Numbered from the stretch's first letter, positions 26,428-35,438 are shown. The stretch: 64,000 nt of DNA from Tautonia marina (GCF_009177065.1 NZ_WEZF01000022.1:51020-115019); one strand, 5' to 3'. Translations and numbers: made by a program. The notes: generated by a model not told the origin, from the sequence alone.

Positions 26428-27678
26428 TCAGGGAGCCGTCTCCGAGGGGCCGGCGACTCCCTCCGGGGTGCGATCGGTCGGAGAGGCGAGCGGTTCGCCG
26501 TACGAGGTTCCCCGCCAGGTCACCCGGCCCGTGACGCACATCCAGAGCGACCGGGCGATGATCACATCGGAGACGATCCCGGCCAGTGAGTAGTACATGG
26601 CATAACCGGCCGTCTTCGGTGAGTTGAGCCGGTACATTCGATAAAGGACCGATTGCTTGAGCACCTGATGCACTAGGCTCAGGCCCAGCAACCACCAGGC
26701 GAACGGGCCGGTCTGACCGAGGGCGAGCATCACGAGCGAGGCGATCAGGGCCACGTCACCCGTCTGGCTGAAGATCAAGGGTTCGAGGATCTTGCCGATC
26801 AGGGGGAGCGGCTTGCGGTCGTGAGCATCGTACAGGATGCGGCTCCAACCTCGGATCAAGGTGGAGAGCGATGTATACATTCGTGTGGAGCTGATCTCAG
26901 GAGCAACCGCCGTTTTGACTGATCGGCCCAGGGCCTTGACCCGACGGGCCAGGGCGATGTCCTCAACGAACCGATCACGGACGGCCTCATGCCCTCCGGC
27001 CGCCTCGTAGGCGGATCGCTCAATCAGGAGGAACTGGCCGTTGGCGAAGGCGAGCTTCTTGCGGTCGTTGTTGGCGGTGAACGTCGGATAGGTCCGCATC
27101 AGGACGATCCCGGCGAGGGGAGTCACGACCTTCTCCCAGAACGATTCGCAGCGCATCTCGGGCAGCAAGCTGGCGAGCGACGCGTTCTGGGTTCGGGCGT
27201 ATTCCATGACGATCGAGAGGCACTCGGGATGGTGCCGGGTGTCGGCGTCGAGGAACCAGAGCCACTGCCCTTCGGTCTGCGGAACGGCCAGGTGCAAGGC
27301 GTGGGTCTTGCCCGTCCAGCCGGGGGGAATGTCGTCGGAGATGGTCAGGACCCGGACCCGAGGGTCGGCCTTGGCGGCCCGATGGGCAATCTCAGGGGTG
27401 GCGTCGGCACTGCGGTCATCGACCACAAGGATATCCAGATGGGGATAGGTTTGGGCCCGAACCGAGTCGAGGCACTCGGGGAGGGCCTCTTCCTCGTCCT
27501 TCGCGGGAATGATGGCCGTGACCCTCGGAGGGTCGTCCCCTCCATACCGAGGGGAACGCAGGTCGAGCACATCAAGCCATCGGAAGAAGAGCGTGATGAC
27601 CACATGCCGGATCGGCCAGGCGGCCACAATTGCGGCGTAGATCCAGAGGACGGTCTGCTCGGTGGAGGTCAGGTTCAT
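26428..27678 (-). CDS. Family 2 glycosyltransferase, membrane-bound
   Basis: 416 residues. The GT2 nucleotide-sugar domain is clear: VTAIIPAKDEEEALPECLDS, DILVVDDRSADATPEIA, GKTHALH, FLDADTRHHPE (DxD) and DRFVEDIALARRVKALG (ED motif). Membrane segments flank it: one at the N-terminus (VLWIYAAIVAAWPIRHVV) and about three at the C-terminus. The overall form resembles HpnB/CrtQ-like and ceramide-glucosyltransferase-like enzymes that act on lipid acceptors. The product is unknown. It is the last gene of a four-gene operon; its ATG overlaps the upstream stop (ATGA). Confidence 0.9.
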   Translation of the reverse strand: MNLTSTEQTVLWIYAAIVAAWPIRHVVITLFFRWLDVLDLRSPRYGGDDPPRVTAIIPAKDEEEALPECLDSVRAQTYPHLDILVVDDRSADATPEIAHRAAKADPRVRVLTISDDIPPGWTGKTHALHLAVPQTEGQWLWFLDADTRHHPECLSIVMEYARTQNASLASLLPEMRCESFWEKVVTPLAGIVLMRTYPTFTANNDRKKLAFANGQFLLIERSAYEAAGGHEAVRDRFVEDIALARRVKALGRSVKTAVAPEISSTRMYTSLSTLIRGWSRILYDAHDRKPLPLIGKILEPLIFSQTGDVALIASLVMLALGQTGPFAWWLLGLSLVHQVLKQSVLYRMYRLNSPKTAGYAMYYSLAGIVSDVIIARSLWMCVTGRVTWRGTSYGEPLASPTDRTPEGVAGPSETAP

Positions 27679-28211
27679 GAGTGAGACGGGCTCGAAGTCC
27701 GGGACGGGTCCGTGTCCTCGGCGTCCTCGGGGGATTCCGGAAGACGGGAAGGCATGGGTCGATCAAAACCAAGGATCTCGTCGAGGCGAGGCAACGCCAG
27801 CAACCCCAGCACCAGGGCCACTGCCCAGAAGGGACCGACGGCCGAAAGCCTGGGACGCACCGCCCAGGCATAGGCGAATCCGACCGGTAAGGCCAGGAGG
27901 CCCAGCACCGCGCTGCCGACGTGCGACCAGAAGAACCAGCGATGCCGATGCTTGGGGTTCTCCAGGACCGGCCGGGCCGTTCCGATAAGTCGGAGGGCCG
28001 AGCCCAGGAACATCAGGATCAGCAAGCAAAGATGAGACAGGCGGTAGGCCTCGTCGGGAGCGACCAGGGTGATGCCCGGCCCTCTCAGGCGCAGAAGCAG
28101 TCCGCTGGCGGCAATCATGAGACCGTCCAGGAGCAGGACACTCATCACGGCCGATCGGGTCTGATCCAGACAGGAGGCCGACGCGGGGTCGAGTTGAGGA
28201 CTGCGGGTCAT
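27675..28211 (-). CDS. Small polytopic membrane protein
   Basis: Start at ATG 28211, which overlaps the previous stop codon (ATGA); the long open frame upstream of it is a shadow. 178 residues with about four hydrophobic segments (VMSVLLLDGLMIAASGLLL, LSHLCLLILMFLGSALRLI, WSHVGSAVLGLLALPVGFA, FWAVALVLGLLALPRL) and a polar tail (MPSRLPESPEDAEDTD). No family recognised. It is coupled by 4-base overlaps to the membrane-anchored helix-turn-helix protein upstream and the GT2 downstream, so all three are likely translated together. Confidence 0.7.
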   Translation of the reverse strand: MTRSPQLDPASASCLDQTRSAVMSVLLLDGLMIAASGLLLRLRGPGITLVAPDEAYRLSHLCLLILMFLGSALRLIGTARPVLENPKHRHRWFFWSHVGSAVLGLLALPVGFAYAWAVRPRLSAVGPFWAVALVLGLLALPRLDEILGFDRPMPSRLPESPEDAEDTDPSRTSSPSHS

Positions 28212-28786
28212 TCGGGCACCTCGACGCTCGGATCGTCGAGCAAGCGTCGTCGCAAGTTCAAGACAAGCTCCACCTGGCCGATGGGCTGACCGGTGGCCGC
28301 GGCGATCCGATCGGCCGAAGCCCCGTGATCGGCCATCCCCCAGATTCGGGCGAAGCGACGGGCCAGGTCGTTTGAAACCAAGGAGTTCCGCGCGGCCTCC
28401 GCCTGCGAGCCGACCACCCGGCCCGGCCCGGTAAGGTCGGGGACGCTGATCAAGGTCGGACGGGCGATTGGCGTCTCCGGCTGAGGTTCCCGGTCCCGAT
28501 GTCGGGCAGCCGGCAGGGGAGATCGAGCCGGCCAATCGACCCGAACAGAAGGAGCGCGATGGGCCTCGTCGCGCGAAGGGTCCGGGCTCGATGATGACAC
28601 GGCCTGTTCGATCCGTTCGATCGCAGCGGAGAGGGCGGCCAATCGTTCCCCGACCGAATCACGCGGAGGATCGGCCTGAAGGACCATCCGCCGACGCATC
28701 CAGAACGCCCCGCCCACCGCCCCGACCATCACCAGCGGAACCGCCTGAAGCAGCAGCAACACCATAACCTGTGCGAGTGTGAACAT
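28208..28786 (-). CDS. Membrane-anchored protein with C-terminal helix-turn-helix-like segment
   Basis: 192 residues. An N-terminal membrane anchor (VMVLLLLQAVPLVMVGAVGG) is followed by a short coiled coil (VGERLAALSAAIERIEQAV), a disordered Pro/Arg-rich middle, and a C-terminal helical pair ARIWGMADHGASADRIAAAT with GQPIGQVELVLNLRRRL, which reads like a helix-turn-helix of the type seen after coiled coils in DUF6115-like proteins. DNA binding at the membrane is an inference; a protein-interaction role is equally possible. Second gene of the larC operon. Confidence 0.65.
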   Translation of the reverse strand: MFTLAQVMVLLLLQAVPLVMVGAVGGAFWMRRRMVLQADPPRDSVGERLAALSAAIERIEQAVSSSSPDPSRDEAHRAPSVRVDWPARSPLPAARHRDREPQPETPIARPTLISVPDLTGPGRVVGSQAEAARNSLVSNDLARRFARIWGMADHGASADRIAAATGQPIGQVELVLNLRRRLLDDPSVEVPE

Positions 28787-28813
28787 AAAGAGGCCCCGGA
28801 ACCCATGATCGGC

Positions 28814-30106
28814 TCAGTGGTCATGGTGGTGATCGTGGCCGTGGTCGTGACTATGGCCGTGGCCGTGGTCGTGACTGTGCCCGTGGCCGGGATGCGGTTG
28901 GGCGGGAGCGTCGGGCAAGGGGGCAGGCTCGACGGGAACAGCTCCGGAGGAGGCGTGGGCTTCGTGGGCCATCCGGTAGACGTCTCGAAGCGGCACCGCC
29001 TGTTCGGCGGCGAGCCGAGCGCAGTCGTCATATTCGGGGCTGAAGGTCGGGGGTCGGTCACCGAGCCAGCCGAGCTTCCCTCGAACCGGGCCGAGGGGGG
29101 TTTCGACCACTGCCGCCCGGCGTCGGAGCTTGTGACGGCTGACCGGGTAGCGGCGGACGCCAAGCGTGGTCGTTTCCCGGAAGATGATCGCTTCCAGCTC
29201 GGGGAGGCTCGCCTCGGTCCCCAGCACCGAAAGCATCACGCCGGGCCGATTTTTCTTCATGTAGATGGGAGTAACGAAGGCATCGAGCGCACCGGCTTCC
29301 ATGAGCTTGCCGGTTGTGTAGCCGACCAGTTCGCCGGGGAGGTCGTCGAGGTTCGTCTCCAGGACCCAGACCCGGTCGGAGTCGGGTGACTCGGCTACGG
29401 TGCCGACGAAGAGACGGACCATGTTGGCCTGACCGGGGAGGTCTTTCGTCCCCGCGCCGTGGCCGATCGTTTCGACAGTCATGGCGGGCAGGGGGCCGAA
29501 GCGTTCGCAGATGGTCGAGACAATGGCGGCGCCAGTCGGCGTGGTCAATTCCATCTCGACCGGCGAATCGGCGAGAGGGACGCCTCGGAGGAGCTCGGCT
29601 GTGGCGGGGGCGGGCAGGGGCATGCGCCCGTGGGCCGCAACAACCGATCCGCGGCCGGGAGGAATGGCACTGGCCTGGAACCGTTCGACTCCCAGCAGGT
29701 CGAGCCCGACGGCGGCTCCGACAATATCAACGATCGAATCGACCGCACCAACCTCGTGAAAGTGGACGGTGTTGACCGGAATTCCGTGAGAATTGGCCTC
29801 GGCGTCACCGAGACGGGCGAAAATGCGCTTGGCCAGCTCGGACTGGCGGGCAGGAAGCTCGGCCCGGTCGATCATCGCCTCGATCTCGGGCAGGTGGCGG
29901 TGAGCGTGCTCCTCGGGAGCGACAACCCGCGCGTAGGTCGCTCGGAAACCACAGCGACGGACGGTCTCGAACGTAAGGTCGAACTCCAGGCCGAGCTTTC
30001 GGACGGCGCCGAGGATCGCCTGCGGGTCGACCCCCGCATCGACGAGGGCGCCGAGGGTCATATCACCCGAGATCCCGCTAAAACAATCGAAGTAGGCAAT
30101 GCGCAC
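28814..30106 (-). CDS. larC: LarC nickel-pincer cofactor nickel insertion protein
   Basis: 430 residues in a single frame. LarC inserts nickel into the pyridinium-3,5-bisthiocarboxylate mononucleotide cofactor of lactate racemase and its relatives. Seen here: the N-terminal YFDCFSGISGDMTLGALVDA, the HFHEVGAVDSIVDIVGAAVG block with its histidines, TPTGAAIV and PARG-like C-terminal segments, then a final tail rich in His and Asp (GHGHSHDHGHGHSHDHGHDH), likely for nickel binding or storage. In some bacteria the gene is split by a frameshift, but here it is continuous. No larB or larE lies in the window. First gene of a four-gene operon; 27 bases to the next. Confidence 0.9.
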   Translation of the reverse strand: MRIAYFDCFSGISGDMTLGALVDAGVDPQAILGAVRKLGLEFDLTFETVRRCGFRATYARVVAPEEHAHRHLPEIEAMIDRAELPARQSELAKRIFARLGDAEANSHGIPVNTVHFHEVGAVDSIVDIVGAAVGLDLLGVERFQASAIPPGRGSVVAAHGRMPLPAPATAELLRGVPLADSPVEMELTTPTGAAIVSTICERFGPLPAMTVETIGHGAGTKDLPGQANMVRLFVGTVAESPDSDRVWVLETNLDDLPGELVGYTTGKLMEAGALDAFVTPIYMKKNRPGVMLSVLGTEASLPELEAIIFRETTTLGVRRYPVSRHKLRRRAAVVETPLGPVRGKLGWLGDRPPTFSPEYDDCARLAAEQAVPLRDVYRMAHEAHASSGAVPVEPAPLPDAPAQPHPGHGHSHDHGHGHSHDHGHDHHHDH

Positions 30107-30729
30107 CGTGACTCACACCTTTCTTGCCCAGTCGGGGCGACCGTCGATTGTAGCCGAGCCCTCCGACTGAGCAAGGCCGGATCAACCCTTTGGATCGCTG
30201 CACCGGCGGCCTCCACCGGCCCCGTTTCCGTTTCCACCTCGTGGGTGAGGCACGATTCTATAGCTGGGTCCGCTTTTCGGGGCGGGTCGTTCCGCTTCGA
30301 ACCCGACCACTCGGAGAACCCGGGATGAGGTCGGGAGGTTCATGAGCAACCCAACGCGTCGGATCACACAACACTTTATTTTCCCGAGAACCGCATCGCT
30401 CACCGCAATGAGGGAGAAGCTCGCGCTCGGATCAAACGACTACGACTTTCACAAACGGCCCAGTATTGGCCACACATTGGTTGACCAATCAGACCAGCAA
30501 CGCCTCCAATCACGTGGGCGTTCACGAAAGTTTCAAAAAGTTTCAAAAAAGTTCTTGAAATCAGCACAGGCCAGATGCATTCTGTCGCTACCTCTCTTCA
30601 ACGAATCACCGTCCTTCAATTCCTCTCCACGCAGGGACTCCCCACCGCCCAACGGTTTTTGATCATGCCCACATTTTTCATCCCATGTGGGCCGCTCAAG
30701 ACGATGGGTTCACGACCTTTGAGGGTTAC
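30107..30729. other. Divergent intergenic region, larC / DUF1559
   Basis: 623 bases, low in coding character. Notable: an AACGCC/GGCGTT inverted pair near 30495-30530 and A-rich repeats GTTTCAAAAA at about 30525-30555, followed by TTGAAA (30555) and a weak CATTCT 17 bases later. This could be the promoter of the DUF1559 gene with a leader of about 140 bases, but the -10 match is poor. I see no gene here. Confidence 0.4.
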
Positions 30730-31773
30730 ATGATGATCTCGAACATCGCTCGAACCCGCCGTGCGTTCACGCTGATCGAATTGCTCGTGGTGATTGCCAT
30801 TATCGGCGTGCTCATCGCGCTCTTGCTTCCCGCAGTCCAATCAGCACGGGAGGCAGCCCGTCGGGCCCAGTGCACGAACAATTTGAAGCAAGTTGGACTG
30901 GCGATGATGAACTACGAATCGAGCAATGGGGCCTTGCCTCCTGCAAAAATTCGATCGGGCTCGTGCACAAGTGCTTACGTCACGGGTAACACGGCAGGAT
31001 CGATTCTGAACACGACGGCCTTTTCCATGATTCTCGGGTACATGGAACAGACCAGCGTGTACAACGCTTACAACTTCTCTCAAGCGTCTTCGAACAGTTC
31101 CTGGCAAACGGCCGGAGCGGCCGGGATTGCTGGAAGTGCCTTTGTCAATACGACCTCGGTCGGTTCACTGATTTCGTCGTACGTTTGCCCCTCCGACCAG
31201 GCACCGCCGGCCGAAAATTTCGATGTCAACGGGTTTGGCCCGTACAGCATGCAGAATGCTCGCCGGAGCAATTACGGCACCGCCACCGCGGAGTACACCG
31301 ACTACAACTGCGTCACCCCGTCCACCCCGAACCTGCCGACCAACCGGGGCATGTACTTCAACGACGCCTCGACCCGATTGCAGGATGTGCGGGACGGGCT
31401 GAGCAACACGGTGATGATCGGCGAGAAGTCCTCGAACACCATGAACTGGTGTGCCAGCTTCTTCTACTTCGGCCCCTACTGGGGTTCCGGCACGCACAGC
31501 TCGACCCACCTGATCGTCTGGCCGCCGACCTCGGCGTTGGCTCCGAAGTCGACCCCGAACGCTCCCTGGGGCAACCAGGACGGCACGCTCGCGTGCGAGC
31601 GCAACAAGCGAGGCTCCTATGCCTGGGTCATGTCGAGCGAACACCCCGGTGGTGTGAACGTCTGCATGGGTGACGGGAGCGTTCGATTCGTCAAGGACAC
31701 GATCAATCCCTTCACCTGGCACTCGTTGCAAACGATCCGAGGTGGAGAGGTGATCAGTGCCGACGCCTATTGA
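30730..31773 (+). CDS. DUF1559 protein, type II secretion pseudopilin-like
   Basis: 347 residues; start at ATG 30730, with a second ATG at 30733. The N-terminus is a prepilin-type methylation signal: [20 protein letters not shown], then [19 protein letters not shown], cleaved after the short basic leader. The C-terminal H-x9-DG motif is [22 protein letters not shown]1559 proteins are strongly expanded in Planctomycetota and related phyla; they probably form pseudopilus or surface structures, but function is not established. Two lipoprotein genes follow, as is common for this family. Confidence 0.93.
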   Translation: MMISNIARTRRAFTLIELLVVIAIIGVLIALLLPAVQSAREAARRAQCTNNLKQVGLAMMNYESSNGALPPAKIRSGSCTSAYVTGNTAGSILNTTAFSMILGYMEQTSVYNAYNFSQASSNSSWQTAGAAGIAGSAFVNTTSVGSLISSYVCPSDQAPPAENFDVNGFGPYSMQNARRSNYGTATAEYTDYNCVTPSTPNLPTNRGMYFNDASTRLQDVRDGLSNTVMIGEKSSNTMNWCASFFYFGPYWGSGTHSSTHLIVWPPTSALAPKSTPNAPWGNQDGTLACERNKRGSYAWVMSSEHPGGVNVCMGDGSVRFVKDTINPFTWHSLQTIRGGEVISADAY

Positions 31774-32142
31774 TTTCCTTGAGCGTTCAGGATCACACTA
31801 TCTGGACCTTGTCGCATGACTTCCGACGACCCCCGACCCTTCGAACAGATTAGGGTTGGGGGTTGTGAGGTCACTCGCCTCGGAACCTGTCCGATGGGGG
31901 ATGGCCGCCCTCGGTCGTCCCCCATCGGAGGACTGCCGAGGGGGCCGTCCCCCATCGTTCATGAGACTCGGTCTTCTGAAGAGACTCCTTCCCCTCAATC
32001 GCGGCCAAGACTCCCGACGGTTCCCTCAGCCTGAGGCTCGCGGTCGGAAGAGCACGGAGCCCCCCGTCGCGCGCCGTTCACCTCCCTCGTGCCGCGGACG
32101 GAGAACCTCCGAAGTGATTCATCAGAATTTCAGGAAGACACC
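31774..32142. other. Intergenic region with strong hairpins
   Basis: 369 bases between the DUF1559 gene and a lipoprotein gene. It contains the large hairpin set at 31891-31957. The rest is GC-rich and has no coding signal. AGGAAG stands before the lipoprotein start at 32143. Confidence 0.5.
31891..31957 (+). repeat. Stem-loop set with mutually exclusive pairings
   Basis: Segment 31892-31914 pairs with 31936-31957 to make a stem of about 22 pairs with one G-U pair and one bulge, around a 21-base loop. The loop contains TCCCCCATCGG (31918-31928), which can instead pair with CCGATGGGGGA (31891-31901) to give an 11-bp hairpin. The two folds cannot form together. A third TCCCCCATCG copy is the right arm (31948-31957). 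No T-run follows, so this is not a classic terminator. Confidence 0.65.
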
Positions 32143-32616
32143 ATGGCTCTACGCATGCTTGCGATTCGTTGTAGCGTCACCACGTCGGTCATGACTGCCC
32201 TGATCATCGCAGGGTGTGGTGGCGGGCCGAAGCTGGTGCCGGTGGCCGGAGTCGTGACCCTCGACGGTGAACCGTTGGAGGGAGCGACTCTTTCGTTCAT
32301 CCCGATTGAAGAAAACACAGTGGCCACCTCCGGAACTGAGGTGAGTGGCGCCAATGGGAACTTTCAGATGACCTTCAAGGGCCGCAGCGGCCTGGCGCCG
32401 GGAACCTACCGAGTGCTGGTGAGCAAGACCGAGGAGATCGAACCGCCCGATGGCCGAGAAGTTCCCGATGTGTTTGCCAAGGCCTCGGTCGAGAAACAGC
32501 TGATGGGCATGACGAAGGAGACGATCCCTCCTCAGAGTTTCGACCGCGAGGTCGAAGTTCCCGAAGAAGGAGCGACGGACTTTCTCCTGGATTTCAAGTC
32601 GAAGGGAACCAAGTAA
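32143..32616 (+). CDS. Lipoprotein with carboxypeptidase-regulatory-like fold
   Basis: Start at ATG 32143, 6 bases after AGGAAG. 157 residues. The lipobox is in TALIIAGCGGG, so Cys is lipidated. The mature part is one beta-sandwich like a prealbumin/carboxypeptidase-regulatory domain: LVPVAGVVTLDGEPLEGAT, then GNFQMTFKGRSGLAPGTYRV. This is a common small lipoprotein of planctomycetes, often placed after DUF1559 genes. Function unknown. The paralogous gene downstream has the same layout. Confidence 0.85.
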   Translation: MALRMLAIRCSVTTSVMTALIIAGCGGGPKLVPVAGVVTLDGEPLEGATLSFIPIEENTVATSGTEVSGANGNFQMTFKGRSGLAPGTYRVLVSKTEEIEPPDGREVPDVFAKASVEKQLMGMTKETIPPQSFDREVEVPEEGATDFLLDFKSKGTK

Positions 32617-32823
32617 CCCTGACTTCGAGGTGCCTCGACCGATCGTGAGGAGGTGCTGATCAAGCCTGTTCGTGATCGTCACGACTCAAGGGATCGGGTG
32701 ATTCGGTTGCGTACGTGATTTCAGCACACGCTTCACAATAAGAAAGCTCTAGGTCGAGGAGTCACTGACCATTTTTTGCGCGACTTTCACTGGATGTTTT
32801 GATTGACAAGGAGCATCCCCTCG

Positions 32824-33432
32824 ATGCGATTCCGATGGTATTGCACCCTGGTATTCGGCAGTGGCATCATGATGATGGCCGGCTGCGGAGACGGTTCCGG
32901 AGGACTTCCGCAGGAACCGGATCTGGTTCCGGTCACCGGCAAGGTCACGGTCGAGGGTCAGCCGCTCGCGGAAGCGGTGGTCACGTTCCTTCAGGTTGAC
33001 GAGAAGGGGACGCTGGCCATCGGGGAAACCGACGAGGACGGGACGTACATCCTGACTCATCTCGGTCGCCCCGGCGCCGCGGCAGCCGAGTACTCGGTGA
33101 CGGTGAGCTACCTCGTCGGGCCGGATGGCACGATCTATGGCCAGGCACCGCGCTCTGGCCTGGCCAAGCCCTACGGCATGTTCGCGGCGAAGGAACTCGT
33201 CGTCCCGGAATGGAGCGACTTCGGGAAGGCGACTACCCGAGTCACCGTCTCCGAAGCAGGTGGCGTGTTCGATTTTGACCTGCCCGCCTTACTGCCTCCT
33301 CCGGAACCTTCCGAGGAGGAGTCCTCCGACGACGATGCATCCGCCGAAAACACCTCAGCAGAGGATGCATCCGCCACTGCCGAGGAGACGACGAACGCCG
33401 TGTCGGAGGACGGGGGCGAGCAACCGGAGTGA
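32824..33432 (+). CDS. Lipoprotein with carboxypeptidase-regulatory-like fold, acidic tail
   Basis: Start at ATG 32824, 10 bases after AAGGAG. 202 residues. Lipobox MMMAGCGDG. The beta-sandwich is at VPVTGKVTVEGQPLAEAVVT with DEDGTYILTHLGRPG. The end (about 155-202) is a Ser/Glu/Asp/Ala-rich disordered tail. It is a paralog of the lipoprotein at 32143 in architecture. A perfect rho-independent terminator follows at 33486, so it probably closes the DUF1559-lipoprotein unit. Confidence 0.85.
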   Translation: MRFRWYCTLVFGSGIMMMAGCGDGSGGLPQEPDLVPVTGKVTVEGQPLAEAVVTFLQVDEKGTLAIGETDEDGTYILTHLGRPGAAAAEYSVTVSYLVGPDGTIYGQAPRSGLAKPYGMFAAKELVVPEWSDFGKATTRVTVSEAGGVFDFDLPALLPPPEPSEEESSDDDASAENTSAEDASATAEETTNAVSEDGGEQPE

Positions 33433-33485
33433 TCGCTCAGGTCGTTCCCTTTCTCTCCCCAGCGGACAGCCGGAGTCTCGAAACA

Positions 33486-33523
33486 CAGCGGAAACGGTGT
33501 TTTGCCGTTTCCGTTGTTTGTTT
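33486..33523 (+). terminator. Intrinsic terminator of the lipoprotein unit
   Basis: CAGCGGAAACGG (33486-33497) pairs with CCGTTTCCGTTG (33505-33516) over 12 bp with one G-U pair and a 7-base loop, followed by TTTGTTT (33517-33523). A strong rho-independent terminator 54 bases after the lipoprotein stop. It also faces the convergent ADP-ribosylglycohydrolase gene. Confidence 0.85.
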
Positions 33524-33550
33524 GGACCGTCGGTACGCCGTCGGATCCGA

Positions 33551-34495
33551 TCACGGACGACGCCGCGATTGAGACGCGGAGTGCAACCGTCCGGCCAGCG
33601 TGAGGAGGAAATCGCGCCCTTCGCGCCGGTTTTCGAGCAGGGCGACCAGGTGCATCGGGATGCGGTCGAGTCCGACTCGGGCACCGCAGAGGGCGCAAGC
33701 CATCGAGGCCAGGGTATCGACATCGCCGCCGAGCGCGAGGGCTCGGGCGAGGGCCCTCGGGAAGTCGTCGGGAGCGGCGGCGAAGATCGCAATGGACGAG
33801 ACGACCGAGCAGTGCGCCTCGATGCCGTTGCCGAACGGAGGCGGAGCGGGATCGTCGGGATCGATGGCCGCGGCCCGGTTCAGTTGGTCTTGGAATTCGA
33901 CGGTCTGCGCGTGCCGGGCCAGTTCGTGGTAGAAAACGAAGCGATCAAACGGTTGCATCGTCGCGGCCATCGCGGTGGCCAGGGCGATGAGTCGGGCGCC
34001 GTCGATTCCCAGCGGGTGCCGGTGGGTTGGATGGGCCGAGGCCGCCGCCTGATTGGCCACGGTGTCGAGATCGTCGCAGAAGAAGAGGCCGACCGGAGCG
34101 GCCCGCATGGCGGCTCCGTTACCGAATGATCCGCCGGGAAAGTGATGATCGGCGATCGATCGCCAGTCGTCGCCGTCGAGGTGGGCCTGCAAGAGACGGC
34201 GGGCACCGAAGCCATAGCGACGGTTCACATCGTAATGACCGGCGAACGTCGCCATGAGCAAATCTTCGTGAAGTGTCCCGTGCGCAACAAGGGCCTCGGC
34301 CACACCAAGGGCCATCTGGGTGTCGTCGGTGTAGCGAAGGGTCTCATGAGGGGGATCGGTGACGATCGCCTCGGCAGGGCCGACCTCAGCAATGAACTCG
34401 GGAGGGATTCCTTCATAAGGCGCTCCCAGTCCGTCGCCAACAGCCTGTCCGATCAGGCACCCCTGGAACTGATCGAGGGAGGGCAGGGGGGACAT
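33551..34495 (-). CDS. ADP-ribosylglycohydrolase family protein
   Basis: Start chosen at ATG 34495 (MSPLPSLDQFQGC), because the frame upstream of it is not coding. 314 residues. Family enzymes (ARH/DraG fold) remove ADP-ribose from proteins or other targets with two Mg2+ ions. The first metal motif is YTDDTQMALGVAEAL (residues about 55-69); the second is ALGGDVDTLASMACALCGAR near the C-terminus. GxLIGQAVGDGLGAPYEG is the conserved N-terminal helix. It may reverse ADP-ribosylation or cleave related metabolites. A macrodomain gene is located 15 kb away, not linked. Confidence 0.9.
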   Translation of the reverse strand: MSPLPSLDQFQGCLIGQAVGDGLGAPYEGIPPEFIAEVGPAEAIVTDPPHETLRYTDDTQMALGVAEALVAHGTLHEDLLMATFAGHYDVNRRYGFGARRLLQAHLDGDDWRSIADHHFPGGSFGNGAAMRAAPVGLFFCDDLDTVANQAAASAHPTHRHPLGIDGARLIALATAMAATMQPFDRFVFYHELARHAQTVEFQDQLNRAAAIDPDDPAPPPFGNGIEAHCSVVSSIAIFAAAPDDFPRALARALALGGDVDTLASMACALCGARVGLDRIPMHLVALLENRREGRDFLLTLAGRLHSASQSRRRP

Positions 34496-34532
34496 GAGAG
34501 CAGGTCCTCCGAATAAAGGGATAGAGGGACGA

Positions 34533-35438
34533 TCATTGCGGCGAGCACGGTTCCGTCGGCTTCCGACAGGAGAAGACCTGGCAGACGTCGTCATCCCGAA
34601 CGGGACCGAACCAGAGATCGACCTCGAACCCAGAGCGTCGGAGGATCTCGGGCAGATCGGCGCCGAACTCGGTGAAGACGGGGTAGCCCCAATCGCCTCC
34701 GGGATGGGAGACCAGCGTGGCGAGGTGCTCAATTGAGCCATCCGCGAGGCGAACGGCGCGGGGGAACGTTTGGGGAACTCCGGGCAACAGTGGCACTGTA
34801 AAGATGTGGCAGCCTCCGGGGCGAAGGACGCGGTGGATCTCGCTCAGGGCGGCGGTCAGGTCGGGAACGTGTTCGAGGGTTTCGGAGGAGAGGATCAGAT
34901 CGAACGAGGCGTCGGGGTAGGTCAATCGCTCGAGGTGCTCGGAGCGAACGCCGCCGACCACGGCGCCGGGGGCGACATCGTCGCGGAACTCGCTGTACGA
35001 CAGGCGGGGGAGCAGGAGGAGGAACGTGTGCAATCCCTCGATCTCGTTGACCTCGGCCACGCGGAGGGCTCTGGCTTCGGGAGAAGCAACCCAGTCTCGG
35101 AGGGAAGGGGCCGGTGCGGGAGGGTCGCCGAGGGGGTAGAGGGAGAGGAGAACCTCGGCCATGCGACGGGCGCGAAGCTTCGCGCCGCAGAAGGGGCAAT
35201 CGCACGACTCCTTGCGTGCCCAGGCCTCGACCGCAGAGGGAGCGACGCCCGATCGCCGTTCCAGTTCAGGGCGGATGACCCAGCGTCGGTAGAGTTTTGG
35301 CCCCCATCGCCCGCAGACGGTACAGCGATCGAACCGGCGATGGCGGATCGCCCCGGCATATTCGCCGAGTCGCCAGGCCAGGTGATGGCCGCCGTTCCAG
35401 ATCGGGAGCAACAGACGTTTGACACGGAAGGGAATCAC
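34533..35438 (-). CDS. Methyltransferase with N-terminal zinc-ribbon-like region
   Basis: The open frame runs to 36836 but overlaps ispG on the opposite strand, so the coding part is shorter. I choose GTG 35438 (VIPFRVKRL), about 301 residues; the start is uncertain. Residues about 30-80 have two cysteine pairs, CTVCGRWGPKL and CDCPFCGAKLR, a zinc-ribbon-like pattern. The rest follows the SAM methyltransferase layout: SFDLILSSETLEHV (motif IV) and RVLRPGGCHIFTVPLLP. The usual glycine-rich motif I is not obvious; the family with a HTFLLLLPRLSYSEFRDD region has a degenerate one. Substrate unknown, possibly a glycan or lipid modification. Confidence 0.75.
   Translation of the reverse strand: MIPFRVKRLLLPIWNGGHHLAWRLGEYAGAIRHRRFDRCTVCGRWGPKLYRRWVIRPELERRSGVAPSAVEAWARKESCDCPFCGAKLRARRMAEVLLSLYPLGDPPAPAPSLRDWVASPEARALRVAEVNEIEGLHTFLLLLPRLSYSEFRDDVAPGAVVGGVRSEHLERLTYPDASFDLILSSETLEHVPDLTAALSEIHRVLRPGGCHIFTVPLLPGVPQTFPRAVRLADGSIEHLATLVSHPGGDWGYPVFTEFGADLPEILRRSGFEVDLWFGPVRDDDVCQVFSCRKPTEPCSPQ

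Noticed and set aside
28814..28900. GTGGTCGTG-type tandem DNA repeat
   Set aside because: It encodes the His/Asp-rich tail of LarC and is explained by protein selection.
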